The notes: generated by a model not told the origin, from the sequence alone. Shown: positions 23,964-35,409, counted from the stretch's first letter. The stretch is 62,576 nucleotides of DNA from Clavulina sp. PMI_390 (GCA_015039315.1 WIDE01000139.1:10661-73236); one strand, 5' to 3'. Translations and numbers: made by a program.

Positions 23964-24662
23964 GCAAGAGAACGGGGCGATGCTGAGAAATCCAAAGAGA
24001 AATGATCGATCGACGCTGTTGACTTGCAGATCAGTCAGGGTGCAGGCTTACAAGGGCGAATCAGATGGAGGTTTTGTTTTCCCTCTTCAACAGCGCCTTT
24101 GTGTGAACAGATGGGAGTCAGTTTATCAGAGCTTCCTAAGAGCGATACTGATAGAAGCAGCACTAGCTGATGCTAATGAGGAGGAGCGGTGGTTCACCAA
24201 GGGCATGGTACTCATTCATCAGTGCCGTTCTGACTCGATGCCCGTTCCGCCTCGGGTCCGAACTCCGATGCCTTGCATGGACGAACACAAGGCAACGACA
24301 ATTGGGATAGATTTATCACCCAAGCACCGTGCCATAGTATGGTGGAAAAGTTCAACGATATGGATTGTGATGAGATGAGGAGATGAGCTACAGATACAGT
24401 ATTACAAGCGAAGTGCGTGATGTGATGATTGGTGGTATTACGAGTAGTCAGTGCCCTGCACCGAATGAAGAGGGGATCGCAAAGCCCGAAGAGAGGCAAG
24501 AATTAGCTAATGGAGAAAAGAGAAGAAAAAAGAAATAAAGAATTAGCACAGTGCGCAATGATGAGGATGATGATACAATCGCATCTACAGGAATGCAAAA
24601 CAGGGGGAGAGGGTGTTGTTTGCCCCAACGAAGATGAGACAGACAACAACGATGACTGATAT
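23964..24662. other. Intergenic region upstream of MFS copy 3
   Basis: About 700 bases between two minus-strand genes, holding the promoter of MFS copy 3 and the 3' region of the large F-box-like gene. No coding region or RNA recognised. Confidence 0.5.
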
Positions 24663-27600
24663 TTAGAACCACGGGGCTCGCACGTAGCCATCACCTCCCT
24701 CACTCCGACTCCGACTTTGGCTCACTTCCCGGTCGACTCCGCGCTCAAGCACAACGACTCGCCCGACCAGCGCAGCCAGCTTCGCCTCCCAGTCCACCAT
24801 CGCGCTCGCGCCGGCCGAGAAGCTAGGGCGTCGCTCGGCAACAACAGCTGCAGCAGGATAGGGTATCGTTCGAGTCTTGCCCTTATCGAACGCAGCTGGT
24901 GGCGCAGCCGAAGCAGAAGAGGGCGAAGAGGCCCATGACGGCATACCAGATTTGGATGCAGACGCATGCGAGACGTGCTGCTGGTATTGCTGGTACTCCC
25001 ACGGTTGGCGAACGGCGACCTCTTCGCCGTCGTCGCCGCCATACGAGCCCGCGTAACCACCCGAGAGTAGCGAACCCTGTAAGCGCGCAGGGGAGCTCAT
25101 GACTGACGTCGACGAAGACGATGAAGAGGCAGGAGAAACTGGCTGGTGCTGGTACGATGGAGAAGCGAGCATGGCGTGTGAGTGAGGCGCATAAGGCAAT
25201 GACGAGGAAGACGTTGGCAGAGCGGCGGCACGATACGGGATCTGATAGTTGGATGCAGGTGCAGAGGGAGGGAGAGAGCCCCGTCGACGGGCATGCACGG
25301 CCGCGACACCCGCACCGGCCCACGCAGGGACCGTGTGCCTATGCACCGGCATCAAGGGCGGCGTACCGGGATGCATAGGCGGTGGAGTCGGCATCTGAGT
25401 CGTCGGTATCAGCGTCACCATCGCCGATCGCGAGCGCGAGCCCTTTGGCACCCAGACTCGTACTTCTCTGAGAACATGACTGCTCTCGGCACTAGTGTAC
25501 CGTTTCCTCGCTTTGAGGATACGAGCAAGGTTCTCGACAGAAGGACCCTCGATCTCGAGGCTCTGTAGGGCAGGGAGTGGGAGGGGCGACTGAGAGTGCG
25601 CGTACGAGTGGGAATGAGAGGAAGTGGACGACGATGAAGGGAGGAACAGAGCCGAGACATCCACATCCAAAGCTGTTGCAATCTCGTCGACAGGCGAAGC
25701 AGCACTGATACTTCCTCTCCTCTGACCAGGGAGCTGCACTCCGCCCACAACGCCAACGCCCACACCAGGTCCAACACCACCAGCACCACTCGCAGATTGG
25801 CTATCCATATTCACGCCCAACGGAGGCATCTTCTCGCCTCCTCCATCCCATCGAATGACCAACTTGCGCACGCCCTTCATCGCATTCAGCGCATTCGCCA
25901 AACGCGGCACCCCGGCGCGCGCACCCGCATCAGTATCAGCAGCAACATACCGATCTCCTGACCCGGGCCCACGCGACGGAGGGACGAGCCCCACAATCAC
26001 AAGCGTGCGGACCTCGGAGAGATACTCATGCGAAGGCTTGAGCGCATCTGCGTCGGTCGAATGCAGGCCGAACATCTGCATCTGCATGATCTGCATTTGT
26101 TGGAGTTGATTCTGGGCGTTCCCTTGAAAGTTTAGCTCTGCTTCGAACCCACCACCCAGCATAGGGTTAGGCTGGGCCGGGAATCCAGTCGCACCACCTG
26201 ACGAAGGGACTAGGAAGCCCTCGACGGTGCGTGGCTCACATGCGTGGAACTCAAGCGTGCGCAAGGACGGTAATCTCAGCGCGCCAGGCAACACTCGCGC
26301 TTTATTCTCCCCAGCCGCTTCGAAGTTTCCAGCAGGGTTGAAAAGGTGCTGCTGTTGGTGATTACCCCATTCATCTCTGGATGACGAGAAGCGCGGACCA
26401 ACAAGGACGAGTCTGCGGACGTGTGGGAGTTCAAGCGGGCCAAGGGAGAGATTCTGTAGGTGCTGGGGCGACGAGGGACCGAGGCGAAGGACGAGCTCAG
26501 TCAATTGTGCGCGTAGGGAGGAAGAGGAGAGGTGTGTGGAAGAAGGGGAGGGGGATGAGAGGGATAGAAGCTGGCGTTGGATGCGCGGGAGGGAGGATGA
26601 AGCGAGAGACAGACTGCGTAGCGAGGCTGGGAAGAATGACTGGTGCTGCTGGACTTGATGACGATGGAAATGCTGCTGTGAATGCATCATGTTTGCCTCT
26701 TGCTGCATCGGGTCATGCGGGTTTGGCCAGGCGAGCATCTCGAGACAATGCCAAAGCGCGAGCTCGCGAAGGCTCATAGCTGTCCGCAGGAAGCGTGCAA
26801 GAGAGGGCAATTGGGCACCAGGAGCTGTGATCTGACTCGCGGGGATTGGTGGGGGCTCTGCTTCGTCTTCTCGCCAGGTATCTTCCAACATACCAGCGAT
26901 GGGCGTGTGCCGTGACACGGAGAGACGGACAACCGAGAGCGTGACGAGACGTGGTGCACTGGCAAGGTGGGCGATACTCTGTAAGACAGACGCGACGGCG
27001 CCGGCATGCGCGATGCGCGCCGAGAAGGAACGCCAGCGCGCGGCGTGGGGGAGCAAGAGACGCATAACATCAAGGGCTGCATGCTGGAGGATCGCACCGG
27101 CCTGGTCTTGCTCATGCTGATGATGGGGCTGCTCGACGACCGCACGGGGCCCAGCAGCAGTGCCGCGACGGCGGAGGGCGAGGGGCCAGTCGATGCGGAT
27201 GTCGAGCGGGGCCATGGACCCTGTGCGCTCGATGCAGCGCTTCGTCCAGCTGAACTGAGACTTGAAATCGTTGGGCTGGATGACGCACCAGATAAGAGGA
27301 CATCGCAGCGCAACGGAACGCCAGCGACGGCAGACGGCGCTGATCGCGAGCTGGGGTTTTGCACGATATCGTGCGTCATAGGGGGTATCTGCGTCATTAA
27401 TGGTGTTGTTGAACGAGGTGGTTGTTGTCGTGGTGGTGAGAGTGGGCGCATCATTATGAGAACTGAATTGAGCCGAGGACGGCTGTCGGCGTGAGACAGT
27501 TGGGGAGGCTGGGAAGGCGACGAGGGCAACAAAGACAGCCTCGATGATCTCGGTGGGTAAGAGAGTGAAGATGCTGTCGTCGACGCTGGTGTAGGATGAG

Positions 27601-27812
27601 GCCGGGCTGCCATGAGCAGTGGAGACAGCAGCAGCGGCGGAGGTGGCAGCGACTGCCATGTTGGGGAGCATCCATGACTGGAACACGGAGGGTGGAGGCG
27701 AGTGAATGGACAATGGTTCCGAGGGACGTCTCGAGCTAGTAGAGGCACTCGAGGAGGAGGACCGTCGATGCGAGTTGTCGGTCAGGCGTCGGAGGCCAGC
27801 ACTCGGCGGCAT
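24663..27812 (-). CDS. Large F-box-like protein with Ser/Pro-rich low-complexity regions
   Basis: A single open frame gives 1,049 residues from MPPSAGLRRL. The frame stays open upstream to 27995, but that extension (Phe/Leu/Ser/Pro rich) is translated from a pyrimidine-rich stretch typical of a fungal 5' leader, so I start at 27812. Residues about 80-170 form an F-box-like domain: SIFTLLPTEIIEAVFVALVA, a loop of about 60 residues, then QLAISAVCRRWRSVALRCPL and IWCVI. The middle region (LRSLSLASSSLPRIQR, VRRLVLVGPR, LRLPSLRTLEFHACEP) looks like degenerate leucine-rich repeats. The C-terminal third is disordered, rich in Ser, Pro and Ala. It likely acts as an SCF adaptor; the substrate is unknown. 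It is divergent from ribosomal protein P1 with about 1.1 kb between them. Several long antisense frames in this GC-rich gene are shadows. Confidence 0.7.
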   Translation of the reverse strand: MPPSAGLRRLTDNSHRRSSSSSASTSSRRPSEPLSIHSPPPSVFQSWMLPNMAVAATSAAAAVSTAHGSPASSYTSVDDSIFTLLPTEIIEAVFVALVAFPASPTVSRRQPSSAQFSSHNDAPTLTTTTTTTSFNNTINDADTPYDARYRAKPQLAISAVCRRWRSVALRCPLIWCVIQPNDFKSQFSWTKRCIERTGSMAPLDIRIDWPLALRRRGTAAGPRAVVEQPHHQHEQDQAGAILQHAALDVMRLLLPHAARWRSFSARIAHAGAVASVLQSIAHLASAPRLVTLSVVRLSVSRHTPIAGMLEDTWREDEAEPPPIPASQITAPGAQLPSLARFLRTAMSLRELALWHCLEMLAWPNPHDPMQQEANMMHSQQHFHRHQVQQHQSFFPASLRSLSLASSSLPRIQRQLLSLSSPSPSSTHLSSSSLRAQLTELVLRLGPSSPQHLQNLSLGPLELPHVRRLVLVGPRFSSSRDEWGNHQQQHLFNPAGNFEAAGENKARVLPGALRLPSLRTLEFHACEPRTVEGFLVPSSGGATGFPAQPNPMLGGGFEAELNFQGNAQNQLQQMQIMQMQMFGLHSTDADALKPSHEYLSEVRTLVIVGLVPPSRGPGSGDRYVAADTDAGARAGVPRLANALNAMKGVRKLVIRWDGGGEKMPPLGVNMDSQSASGAGGVGPGVGVGVVGGVQLPGQRRGSISAASPVDEIATALDVDVSALFLPSSSSTSSHSHSYAHSQSPLPLPALQSLEIEGPSVENLARILKARKRYTSAESSHVLREVRVWVPKGSRSRSAMVTLIPTTQMPTPPPMHPGTPPLMPVHRHTVPAWAGAGVAAVHARRRGSLPPSAPASNYQIPYRAAALPTSSSSLPYAPHSHAMLASPSYQHQPVSPASSSSSSTSVMSSPARLQGSLLSGGYAGSYGGDDGEEVAVRQPWEYQQYQQHVSHASASKSGMPSWASSPSSASAAPPAAFDKGKTRTIPYPAAAVVAERRPSFSAGASAMVDWEAKLAALVGRVVVLERGVDREVSQSRSRSEGGDGYVRAPWF

Positions 27813-27827
27813 GGTTTGAGGGAACAC

Positions 27828-27873
27828 GGAGGAGGGGAAAGAAGGAAAGAAAGAAAGAGAAAAAAGGAAAGGG
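27828..27873 (-). promoter_or_regulatory. Pyrimidine-rich (CT) tract in the leader of the large F-box-like gene
   Basis: 46 uninterrupted purines on the plus strand, hence pyrimidines on the coding strand, ending 16 bases before the proposed start codon. CT-rich tracts near the transcription start are common in well-expressed fungal genes. Confidence 0.45.
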
Positions 27874-28419
27874 TAGAAGAAGGAAGTTTCTTTTTTGCCA
27901 GTTGTGTTTTTGTTGCAATTATTGTCCCAGGTCTTCTCCCAACGATGCACCCAGCGCTTAACCAAAGACAAAGGCGCACCCTTAGAAATAATCAAATGAA
28001 ATCCCGCAAAATAGCCAGATAGGCAGACACATACTGGAGATCACCCGGCGCCAACGGTCCGATGCGTGCGCGAGGGTTGCGAGTGGTGATGCACGTGGAC
28101 GAGGTCGCCTTTCATGCCCTTTGCCACCGTCGAGCCTCTCTCAACTGAACACCGAACAACAACAACTCAACGACTTGTCCAACTCCTAGAGGGAAGACGC
28201 GAGTGGTCGAAAGCTCGCCCTCTCCTGAGCACGAGAAGAAGCTGCTAATAGTAGTAATATGAAGAGAGAGATGGGCGAGCGAATTCGAATGGGAGCCGCA
28301 ACAACAAAACGAACACGAGTCCTCCCAACCCCCCCACCCAGCGCGAGCCTTTGTACTCTTGGGCCACCACTTCACCCGACATCCGACCGACCCTGCACAC
28401 TACACACCCATCCATCGAG

Positions 28420-28440
28420 ATCTCCGGAACCTCCGGAGAT
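28420..28440. promoter_or_regulatory. Inverted repeat with CCGG half-sites in the P1/F-box-like divergent region
   Basis: ATCTCCGG (28420-28427), a 5-base spacer, then CCGGAGAT (28433-28440): perfect 8-base arms. Arms containing CGG are typical of Zn2Cys6 factor sites, but no factor can be assigned. Confidence 0.4.
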
Positions 28441-28742
28441 AACGAAGCGTAACCTGAAACGTTCCCCACTGGTGAGGTGGGGGAAGAGAGGACGGGTGCG
28501 CACGTCTCATGTCATCGCCGTCAAGATCGCGATGTGTGACTACAGGTAACTAACTAGCCGGCCAACACAGTAAGACTCTCTCGCTATACATAATGACGTA
28601 GGGGTGTCCGGTCATCGCGGGCTGCAGCAGCGAGCACGTCGTTGGCAGCGACGGCGGCGGCGACGACAACAACAATGTGGATGGCTGATAGGAGAAAGCC
28701 AGTGTCACAGGTGCAAAAAGTGAGCTGCAGGAAATGACAAGC

Positions 28743-28757
28743 GTCGGAGACTCCGAC
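28743..28757. promoter_or_regulatory. 15-bp perfect palindrome upstream of ribosomal protein P1
   Basis: GTCGGAG-A-CTCCGAC, 7-base arms around one central base, about 150 bp before the P1 start codon. It shares the CGGAG core with the inverted repeat about 300 bp further upstream, so both could be sites of one regulator; this is inference. Confidence 0.4.
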
Positions 28758-28905
28758 CGAGGGGGCCTTTCATTTCATCTTACGTGAGCACACACACCCC
28801 TGTTTTGGGCCTTTCCTTTTTCGTCAAGGCGCCAGAGCACAATACTCCACAACACTTCTTAAAAACTTACTCCCTTCCCCCACCCCCCCTTTCCGTAATC
28901 CCCCA

Positions 28906-29723
28906 ATGGTGCGTCCCGTCCCTTTGACACATCCATTCGCCTTGTTGGACGGTTAGCTGTCCATCGGGGTGTGAAATCTGCCAAAAATATGGAGGTTATG
29001 TGCTGGATGCATGATTGGCTGACGAGTGCATCCCCATCGGTCGTTGCAACCAATAGGCCGAACTCGCCCCCACTTACGCCGCCCTGATCCTCGCCGATGA
29101 CGGGATTGAAATCACTGTGCGTACTTGACCCCCATCCGATTGTTGGCATGTTTGGGGAATTCTGACTATCGATTCGATGACTCGCTGCCCGGCGCAATTT
29201 TATATTATCAACGCATCGTTTCCACCTCGATGACCTGCTCATGCATCCTCTCAAAACTCTTCCTGCGAAAAAATTGCCCCCTTGTCGACTGATTGGTTCA
29301 TACGTTTCTTGGATATCTCGATCGACGAATCCACACATAACGCATCCACCCACCAAATCACATTCCCTGAATCCACCCAACAACTTCTCCAGTCCGACAA
29401 AATTACCACCCTGGTAAACGCCGCTGGTGTCGAATCAGACGCCATCTGGGCCACCCTCCTCGCCAAGGCTCTTGAGGGCAAGGACGTCAAGGACATGCTC
29501 TCCAACGTTGGCTCCGGCGGTGGCGCACCCGCTGCTACTGGTGCTGCCCCCGCCGCCGGTGGTGCTGCTGCCGCTGCCGAGGCACCAAAGGAGGAGGAGA
29601 AGAAGGAGGAGGCCAAGGAGGAGTCTGATGACGATATGGTGCGTCCCGATTTTTTTGGCCTTGTTTTCTGTTCTGTGGCTGATCACCTGTTCCAACTCGT
29701 AGGGCTTCGGGCTGTTCGACTAA
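28906..29723 (+). CDS. 60S acidic ribosomal protein P1
   Basis: Four exons: 28906-28908 (the ATG alone), 29057-29116, 29393-29638 and 29703-29723, giving 109 residues, the normal P1 length. The protein reads [20 protein letters not shown], then [20 protein letters not shown] and [20 protein letters not shown]. An Ala/Pro hinge and a Glu/Lys-rich stretch follow, and it ends in the universal stalk tail SDDDMGFGLFD. The last exon supplies only GFGLFD and the stop. P1 pairs with P2 on P0 to form the ribosomal stalk that recruits and stimulates elongation factors. The first exon being a bare start codon is inferred from frame and from the absence of another in-frame ATG; the first and third donor sites share the identical context ATG|GTGCGTCCCG. 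CT-rich sequence and short palindromes lie upstream. Confidence 0.88.
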
Positions 29724-30209
29724 GCATTGTGTCCCCATCTTCTGTGCTTTGTATTACCTCACTGCCTCCATCCCGATTCGCTTTTATCCTCGATCACACT
29801 TGCATTATCCTGTTGCACCATTTCGCTCTCTCCAGCTACTGCTGCAATATATGCCAGGCTATATGATTATGGCACAACCCTCAAAAGCTCATCTCTCGTT
29901 TGTAATAAGAGGTATAAGACTTAGGTTGCTCTCGGCATCGAAGTATCCCAGTCACTGGCATGAGACTCTGAATACCTGCTCTCCTGGCTTGTCCGATCCG
30001 CCCATTCCACCTGTGTGTTGCAAGCTCGGCACGTTCATGGCAGATAAAGCCAGCATTATGTACTACTATAGATGTAATAGCGGTAGCTCATACTTTGACC
30101 AGCCCAATAACATCCCAAACAACCAACATCAACGCGCGACCGAACATTCAAGTTCGCGTTCGTACACAGCAACTTTGCACGTCAACTAACACGAGACAGA
30201 GCGCACCCC
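29724..30209 (+). other. Intergenic region between P1 and G1
   Basis: About 490 bases containing the 3' region of P1 and the promoter of G1. No further feature recognised. Confidence 0.5.
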
Positions 30210-32021
30210 ATGAATAATGAATCGGATCCCCTCTGGCTTCTGAAAATCAACGTCGATGTTATCGTCTGTATCACTGCCTGGCTCGATCCACTATCGATTT
30301 TGCAGCTTAGTTGTGTACGTCAAGTCTGACTCGGACGTCTGGGCATCGCCTCCAGGACAAAGCTCACCATTCTCCCTAATTTCGGTGCCCTAGACATGCA
30401 AAATCTTCCATGCTGCCATCAGCGATGATCGTTTCATCTGGCGTCGCGCCCTGCACGAAGTCATTGACGAATATTGCGTTGCCCCTCATTCGTTTGGAGA
30501 GATGTCAACCAGCGACTTGAAGCGTTTCTCTACCCGTCCGGGCCGTCTCTCCGATTCTTTACGGATTTCGTCGCGGCCGCTTCAGGCGAGGACCACGGAA
30601 TATGATCTTGATTACAGTTCTATCATCCCTCCTCGCGTTGATTCCAGCGACACCGCTAGTCTGGGAAAATGTGTACATCTTGGCTCAAGGCTACTTCCGG
30701 GTGGCAGGTGGATTATATCATTTATCTCTAATTTTGAGGAAAAGGCAACATATGTGGTTTGTTGGGATCGATCTAGCTCTCAACCAAATGGAGCCGCTCT
30801 CCGACCTGTCACCTCATTTACATGGAAGGGTTTCAGGCTGATCGAAGGCTCTACTGCAATTCAAATACAATTAGCTGGGCCAAATCATGTCACTATTGCA
30901 TGCTCGTTATATGGCTGGGGATCGTGAGGGCGTTCGACTCTAGATTTTCGATTCCTGCTGATCTATGCCCTTCCCCCTCGTAGGTTTGGCTTACCCTCAA
31001 CATGCGACGTTGTTCAGCTTACTTGGGCCACGGGATCTGATGTTCCAGAGTTCAAGCATGCCGCTCAGCTAGTGCCTGCTCCATACATCACTCGGTACTG
31101 GGAACACCACCTAGAAGGGGACTACTGCATATTTGAGACATTGAGTTTAATCCTCGTATGGAACTGGAAAGAGGGTACCATTTGTATTGTAGATGGTGGC
31201 ACCCGTGATTGGGTAAGACATTTGTCCGATTGGCGCGCCATCTGCTCTGTCCACTCATCCTTTCTTGTTACGCGTGTTAGGCAAGCGGTTTAGGTTTTCT
31301 CATGACCGCTCTTCCCCCTTATATTTTCATCCTCTCCGACGCTATGAAGGATATTCACATGATCGAATTTCCGCCACTTCACCCGGTCGGAAGCCCTGAA
31401 TCTTTGAAACGGATACGCCCACCATCTGAGATGGCATATCCATGCGAGGATATAACCGGAAGGCTCGGAAAATCGGACTTGATCATTCTAGACAGGTGGC
31501 GACCTGCATCGCGCCGCTCTGGTATCAATGTCCTCCGCTCACCCAACTTGCAGAGGAGGGGTAGATTCCCGTTCCACGTCGTGAGCCTCCGCCGCCACGA
31601 TTCCATGCTACCAGAGGCGTGCTTTACGGAACATCCGGAATCGCAATTCGCGACCACCTCTCAAGAGCTCAGTGGCGCGACAGTCCTGGATGGAGGAGGA
31701 CTTCTACTTCTCAAGGCTTTACCCCGATTAGCTGGGGGCTCTGACCCAAAGTCGATTTCGGCTCAATTTTACCAGTTTACTAAGGATGGAGACCTTGAAT
31801 CTCCTATTTCCAGGCATTTCGAATTTCCACTTCCATTTGTGGGGACACCAACGCCCCTTTGTTTCGTTTCAGGGACAACCCTCATGAAAGAGGGCGAGGA
31901 GGCTAGCCCCAAACCTAACTGCCTACTGCTAGGAGTCATCTCCTTCGATTCTGCCAGCGGAGGCTCGCCCTCTCAGGCTGATGACCCCAGTCTTACCACC
32001 TCTGTGGCATTAGTACAGTAA
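30210..32021 (+). CDS. F-box-like family G protein, copy G1
   Basis: Four exons, 30210-30314, 30394-30923, 30984-31212 and 31281-32021, give 534 residues. Exon 1 and the start of exon 2 together form a short F-box-like motif: PLWLLKINVDVIVCITAWLD, PLSILQLSC, then TCKIFHAAISDDRFIWRRAL. Downstream, strand-rich blocks recur in every family member: FSTRPGRLSDSL, LLPGGRWIIS, EKATYVVCWD, YWEHHLEGDYC, VWNWKEG, IEFPPLHPVGSPESL, RSGINVLRS and PTPLCFVSGTTLM. The regular strands suggest a beta-propeller-like substrate domain, but I cannot prove that. Splice phases (0, 2, 0) are identical in all five copies. I do not recognise a named gene; an SCF adaptor role is inferred from the N-terminal motif. Confidence 0.8.
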
Positions 32022-32543
32022 CATTAATACGCCAAAGGTAGTGTTAGTTATTTCCTGGATCTATTTTCGTCGAGATATCGTGATACTTCACTCCACTTCC
32101 ACCACTAGCTTGATATATGCCAGGTTCTACATTGCCTAAACTCAACCCGCCTTTACAAGACTAAGTGTATATTGTGAGCCATCGGAGCCTTCATTCACTA
32201 CGTTACTAGATTAATAATATAAGAATAATTCGACAAAATAGTGTTATGTATCTCATTCGTCCCCTCGGCAATCGTAGCCTTGAGGTTTGTGTATTCCATG
32301 TCGCTCTCACTCTATCGATACCGAGTCTCCGTCTCCGAAGGGTAGCTTCCCCGAGTATCATGTCATCATAATAGCGACAGAGAATGCTTGTTATCCATGA
32401 TTTCTTTCTTTCTGTCAATGATCTATCGACACTATCGGGGCACGAACCACACCAGGCTCCACACATACGTAAACACGCGGCGTTGGCGCGTAAGTGGATT
32501 AGCGGCAAGCTTACCGCCAACTACCCCAGAAATTACTTACAAC
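32022..32543 (+). other. Intergenic region between G1 and G2
   Basis: About 520 bases, no recognisable gene; it must hold the G1 3' end and the G2 promoter. Confidence 0.5.
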
Positions 32544-34305
32544 ATGGATTCTGAGATAGCCCCCCTTTGGCTGCATAAAATCAACCTCGACGTGATTGTC
32601 TGCATCGTTGCCTGGCTCGATCCGCTTTCTATACTGTACCTCAGTTGTGTACGTCAACTCTGACTAGTCTCTAGGCCATCGCCTTCAAGATAAAGCTCAC
32701 AATCATCCTCATATGTCGATACGATAGACTTGCAAGACGTTCCAGAATGCTATTGGCAACGATCGTTTCATCTGGCACCACGCACTACAGGATGTTGTTG
32801 AGCAGTATTATATCGCTCCACACTCCCTTGGAGATGCGTCGATTAGTGATATGAAGCGCTTTTCTACTCGTCCAAGCCGTCTTGCCGATGCTTTGCAGGA
32901 TCCAACCCGGCGACTTCATGGGAGGGCCACAGAATACGTTCTTGACTACAACTCTATCATACTGCCTCGCACTTCCCGCAACAATGACACCTCCCCCCTA
33001 CGAGAAGTTATACATCTTGACTCAAGGATACTACCCGGAGGAAGATGGATAATCTCTACACTTGTTGATCATGACGAAAAGGCGACATATATTCTTTGCT
33101 GGGATCGGGCTGTTTCTCAGTCGGGAGAACTTCCACTCCAACCTGTTGCAGAATTTAGATGGCCAGGTCTAATGCCAGTGGAGTTCTCTAACTCTATCCA
33201 AATTCAACTCGCTGGGCCAAATTATGTCAATTTAGCCTGCGCGCTCCGTGGTTGGGGATTGTAAGAGCGCCCGAATCTAAATTTTCTGTTCCCTTTTTAT
33301 TCATAGTATCGACCCTATAGTTCTGGCCAAACTTCTTGCCACATCATACAACTCATATGGACAGAAGACTCAAGCATGCCGGAGTTCAAGCATGCCGGAG
33401 TTCAAGCATGCCGCTCAGTTGGAGCCTACTCCTCGATACGTTGATGGCTATTGGGAGCATCACCTCGAAGCGAACTACTGCGTAATGGAGACTATAGATT
33501 CTATCATCGTCTGGGACTGGAAGGATAATATGATATGCCAGGTCGACGGTAGTCACTGTGATTGGGTGAGAGATCGGGCTAGTTCATTAGTCATTTAGAC
33601 TATCTGCTCATCCTTTCATGTTAGGCGGGTGGTTCAGGATTCCTCATGGCCTCTCTACCGCCTTTCCTATTCATCTTCCCTAATGGGATGAGGGAAATTC
33701 TGGTTGCTGAATTTCCACCACTTTACCCTGTAGGGAGCCATGAGTCGTTCAATCCAATGAAGCCACGGTCTGAGGTTTCATATCCATGCGTTGATACGAC
33801 TGGAAGTCTCGGAGTATCAGACCTATATGTCATTGATAGGTGGAGGCCTCCTTCGCGCCGTTCTGGGATCAACGTCCTCCGCTCCCATCGTTTGGGGAGG
33901 GGCGATAGGTCTCCTTTCTACGTAGTCAGCCTCCGGCCCCGGGATAATACCGTCCCACTAGCACCTTTCTTCGTGGATTATCCAGGTGTATCACTTGCAA
34001 CCGCCGCTGAAGATGTCAATAGCGCGACTGTCCTGGATGGGGCTGGTGTTCTATTTCTCCAGGCTCTGCCCCAACCTGTTGAGGATGCTGATACAGACTC
34101 GCTTATGACGCGGTTCTACCAATTCACTGAGGTTAACAACCTTGGATCCCCTGTCCAAAGGCGCTTTGATTCTCTCATTCCATTTGCGGGGATACCAACA
34201 CCGCTTTGCTTTGTGTCAGGGACGGCACTCCTGGAAAGGCGCCAGGATACTGGCGCTAAGCCATATTCTCTCGTGGTTGGCATCGTTTCTCTCAGTTTCA
34301 AATAA
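32544..34305 (+). pseudogene. F-box-like family G gene, copy G2, frame-shifted by a 16-bp duplication
   Basis: Exons 32544-32648, 32728-33260, 33321-33565 and 33625-34305 correspond one-to-one to G1. The F-box-like start (PLWLHKINLDVIVCIVAWLD, then TCKTFQNAIGNDRFIWHHAL) and later blocks are well kept (FSTRPSRLADAL, LPGGRWIISTL, EKATYILCWD, YWEHHLEANYC, PTPLCFVSGTALL). In exon 3 a 16-base unit occurs twice in tandem at 33371-33402, followed by part of a third. G1 has this motif (EFKHAAQL) once. Sixteen is not a multiple of three, so the frame is lost there and resumes one base over; without the extra unit the exon would be in frame. It is either a recent pseudogene, rescued by splicing past the duplication, or an assembly artefact. 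Everything else is intact, which argues the break is young. Confidence 0.78.
33371..33413 (+). repeat. 16-bp tandem duplication inside G2 exon 3
   Basis: Two complete copies of a 16-base unit beginning CAAGCATGCC (33371-33386 and 33387-33402) and 11 bases of a third. G1 contains the equivalent sequence once. The extra unit shifts the reading frame. Confidence 0.9.
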
Positions 34306-35409
34306 ACAGACACTGGGGGGTATCTGCCTTCTTCCTATGAATGCCGGTTTTCTTCTCTAGGGTTCCCCGTTCTATTTTTTTATCCCACATATCTTTGTTT
34401 CTCTCTTTTGCTGATGGTGGCCTGGTAGCTTTTGCCAGCGGCCATCCTGCTTCCACCCTCACACAAATCTCGACCTATCATGACGTGGCACTTCTCTCTG
34501 ATATGACGAGTGATCACAGATATTTTCATTCGTCAAACCAGAATATCGGTCTGCCCTGCTCTGTAGTTCCCCCAAACTGCCACATTGATCACTCGGACTC
34601 CTTCATTTTGGCTCTCAAATCCGCGATATTGCATGCACCATGCTCCATGGCTTTATCAGAAGACCCCCGTCGCTGATGTAGTCTACCGTGATTACAACAT
34701 TCACATCAATATCAATAGTTTCACAAGCTTGGCTCTCGATGGTACTGAGCCAGGGTAGCTTAACCAGTCGCTTTTTGTGTTGTTATATCACAGCAACGTC
34801 GTCATTTCTATGCAACCCTTTGCCAAGGGCCTTCCCTTGGGTAACAGTTATATCTACTTCCCTATAGGTAGCGCCGTCCGTATCCCTCCATTTCCGCCCT
34901 AAAACTAGCCAATGCTTACCTGTATATCAATGCTTTGAGTTCTCAAGCTGTATCACATTCAATCCCCGTGATATAGCATAGCCCTTGAGACTGAACTGTG
35001 TCGATAGGCCTATTTCTGATATGAGATCTGTAAAATACGTTGGTCGCTGATGGAATATGATAGCGCCACACGGAGGCAAACTTGTAAACTGCTGTGCATC
35101 TGGCCTAACAGCGCCAGACAACCGCAATCTCAAGGCCAACACAATCTGAGTGAGCGGGTTCATTGTTCTTGGAATTAGCGCTCGGGCTGTATGACATTCC
35201 CGTATTATCTACATTGTAACCACAGCCTTCTGGTTTTGGAGGTTATCCAGGTTCAAAGCTTTTGTTGTCATGAGCAATTCGTCAGGCTGATCCATGATGC
35301 TAAAATTAGACTTGATTGACGCTCCAAACATATGACATCGCCGCGTACCTGGCCCTGCACATGATCAGCGGTAGTCTCAACGCCAGCTACACCGACCGCA
35401 GCTTAGAAA
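34306..35409 (+). other. Intergenic region between G2 and G3
   Basis: About 1.1 kb, the longest gap within this cluster. I see short unrelated open frames on both strands but no G-family remnant, RNA or transposon ends. Confidence 0.5.

Noticed and set aside
26774..27748. 324-codon frame overlapping the large F-box-like gene
   Set aside because: Same strand but another frame of a low-complexity, GC-rich gene; composition is Ser/Arg/Pro noise with no domain.
34341..34676. 111-codon frame between G2 and G3
   Set aside because: No similarity to the G family or any known domain; probably chance.
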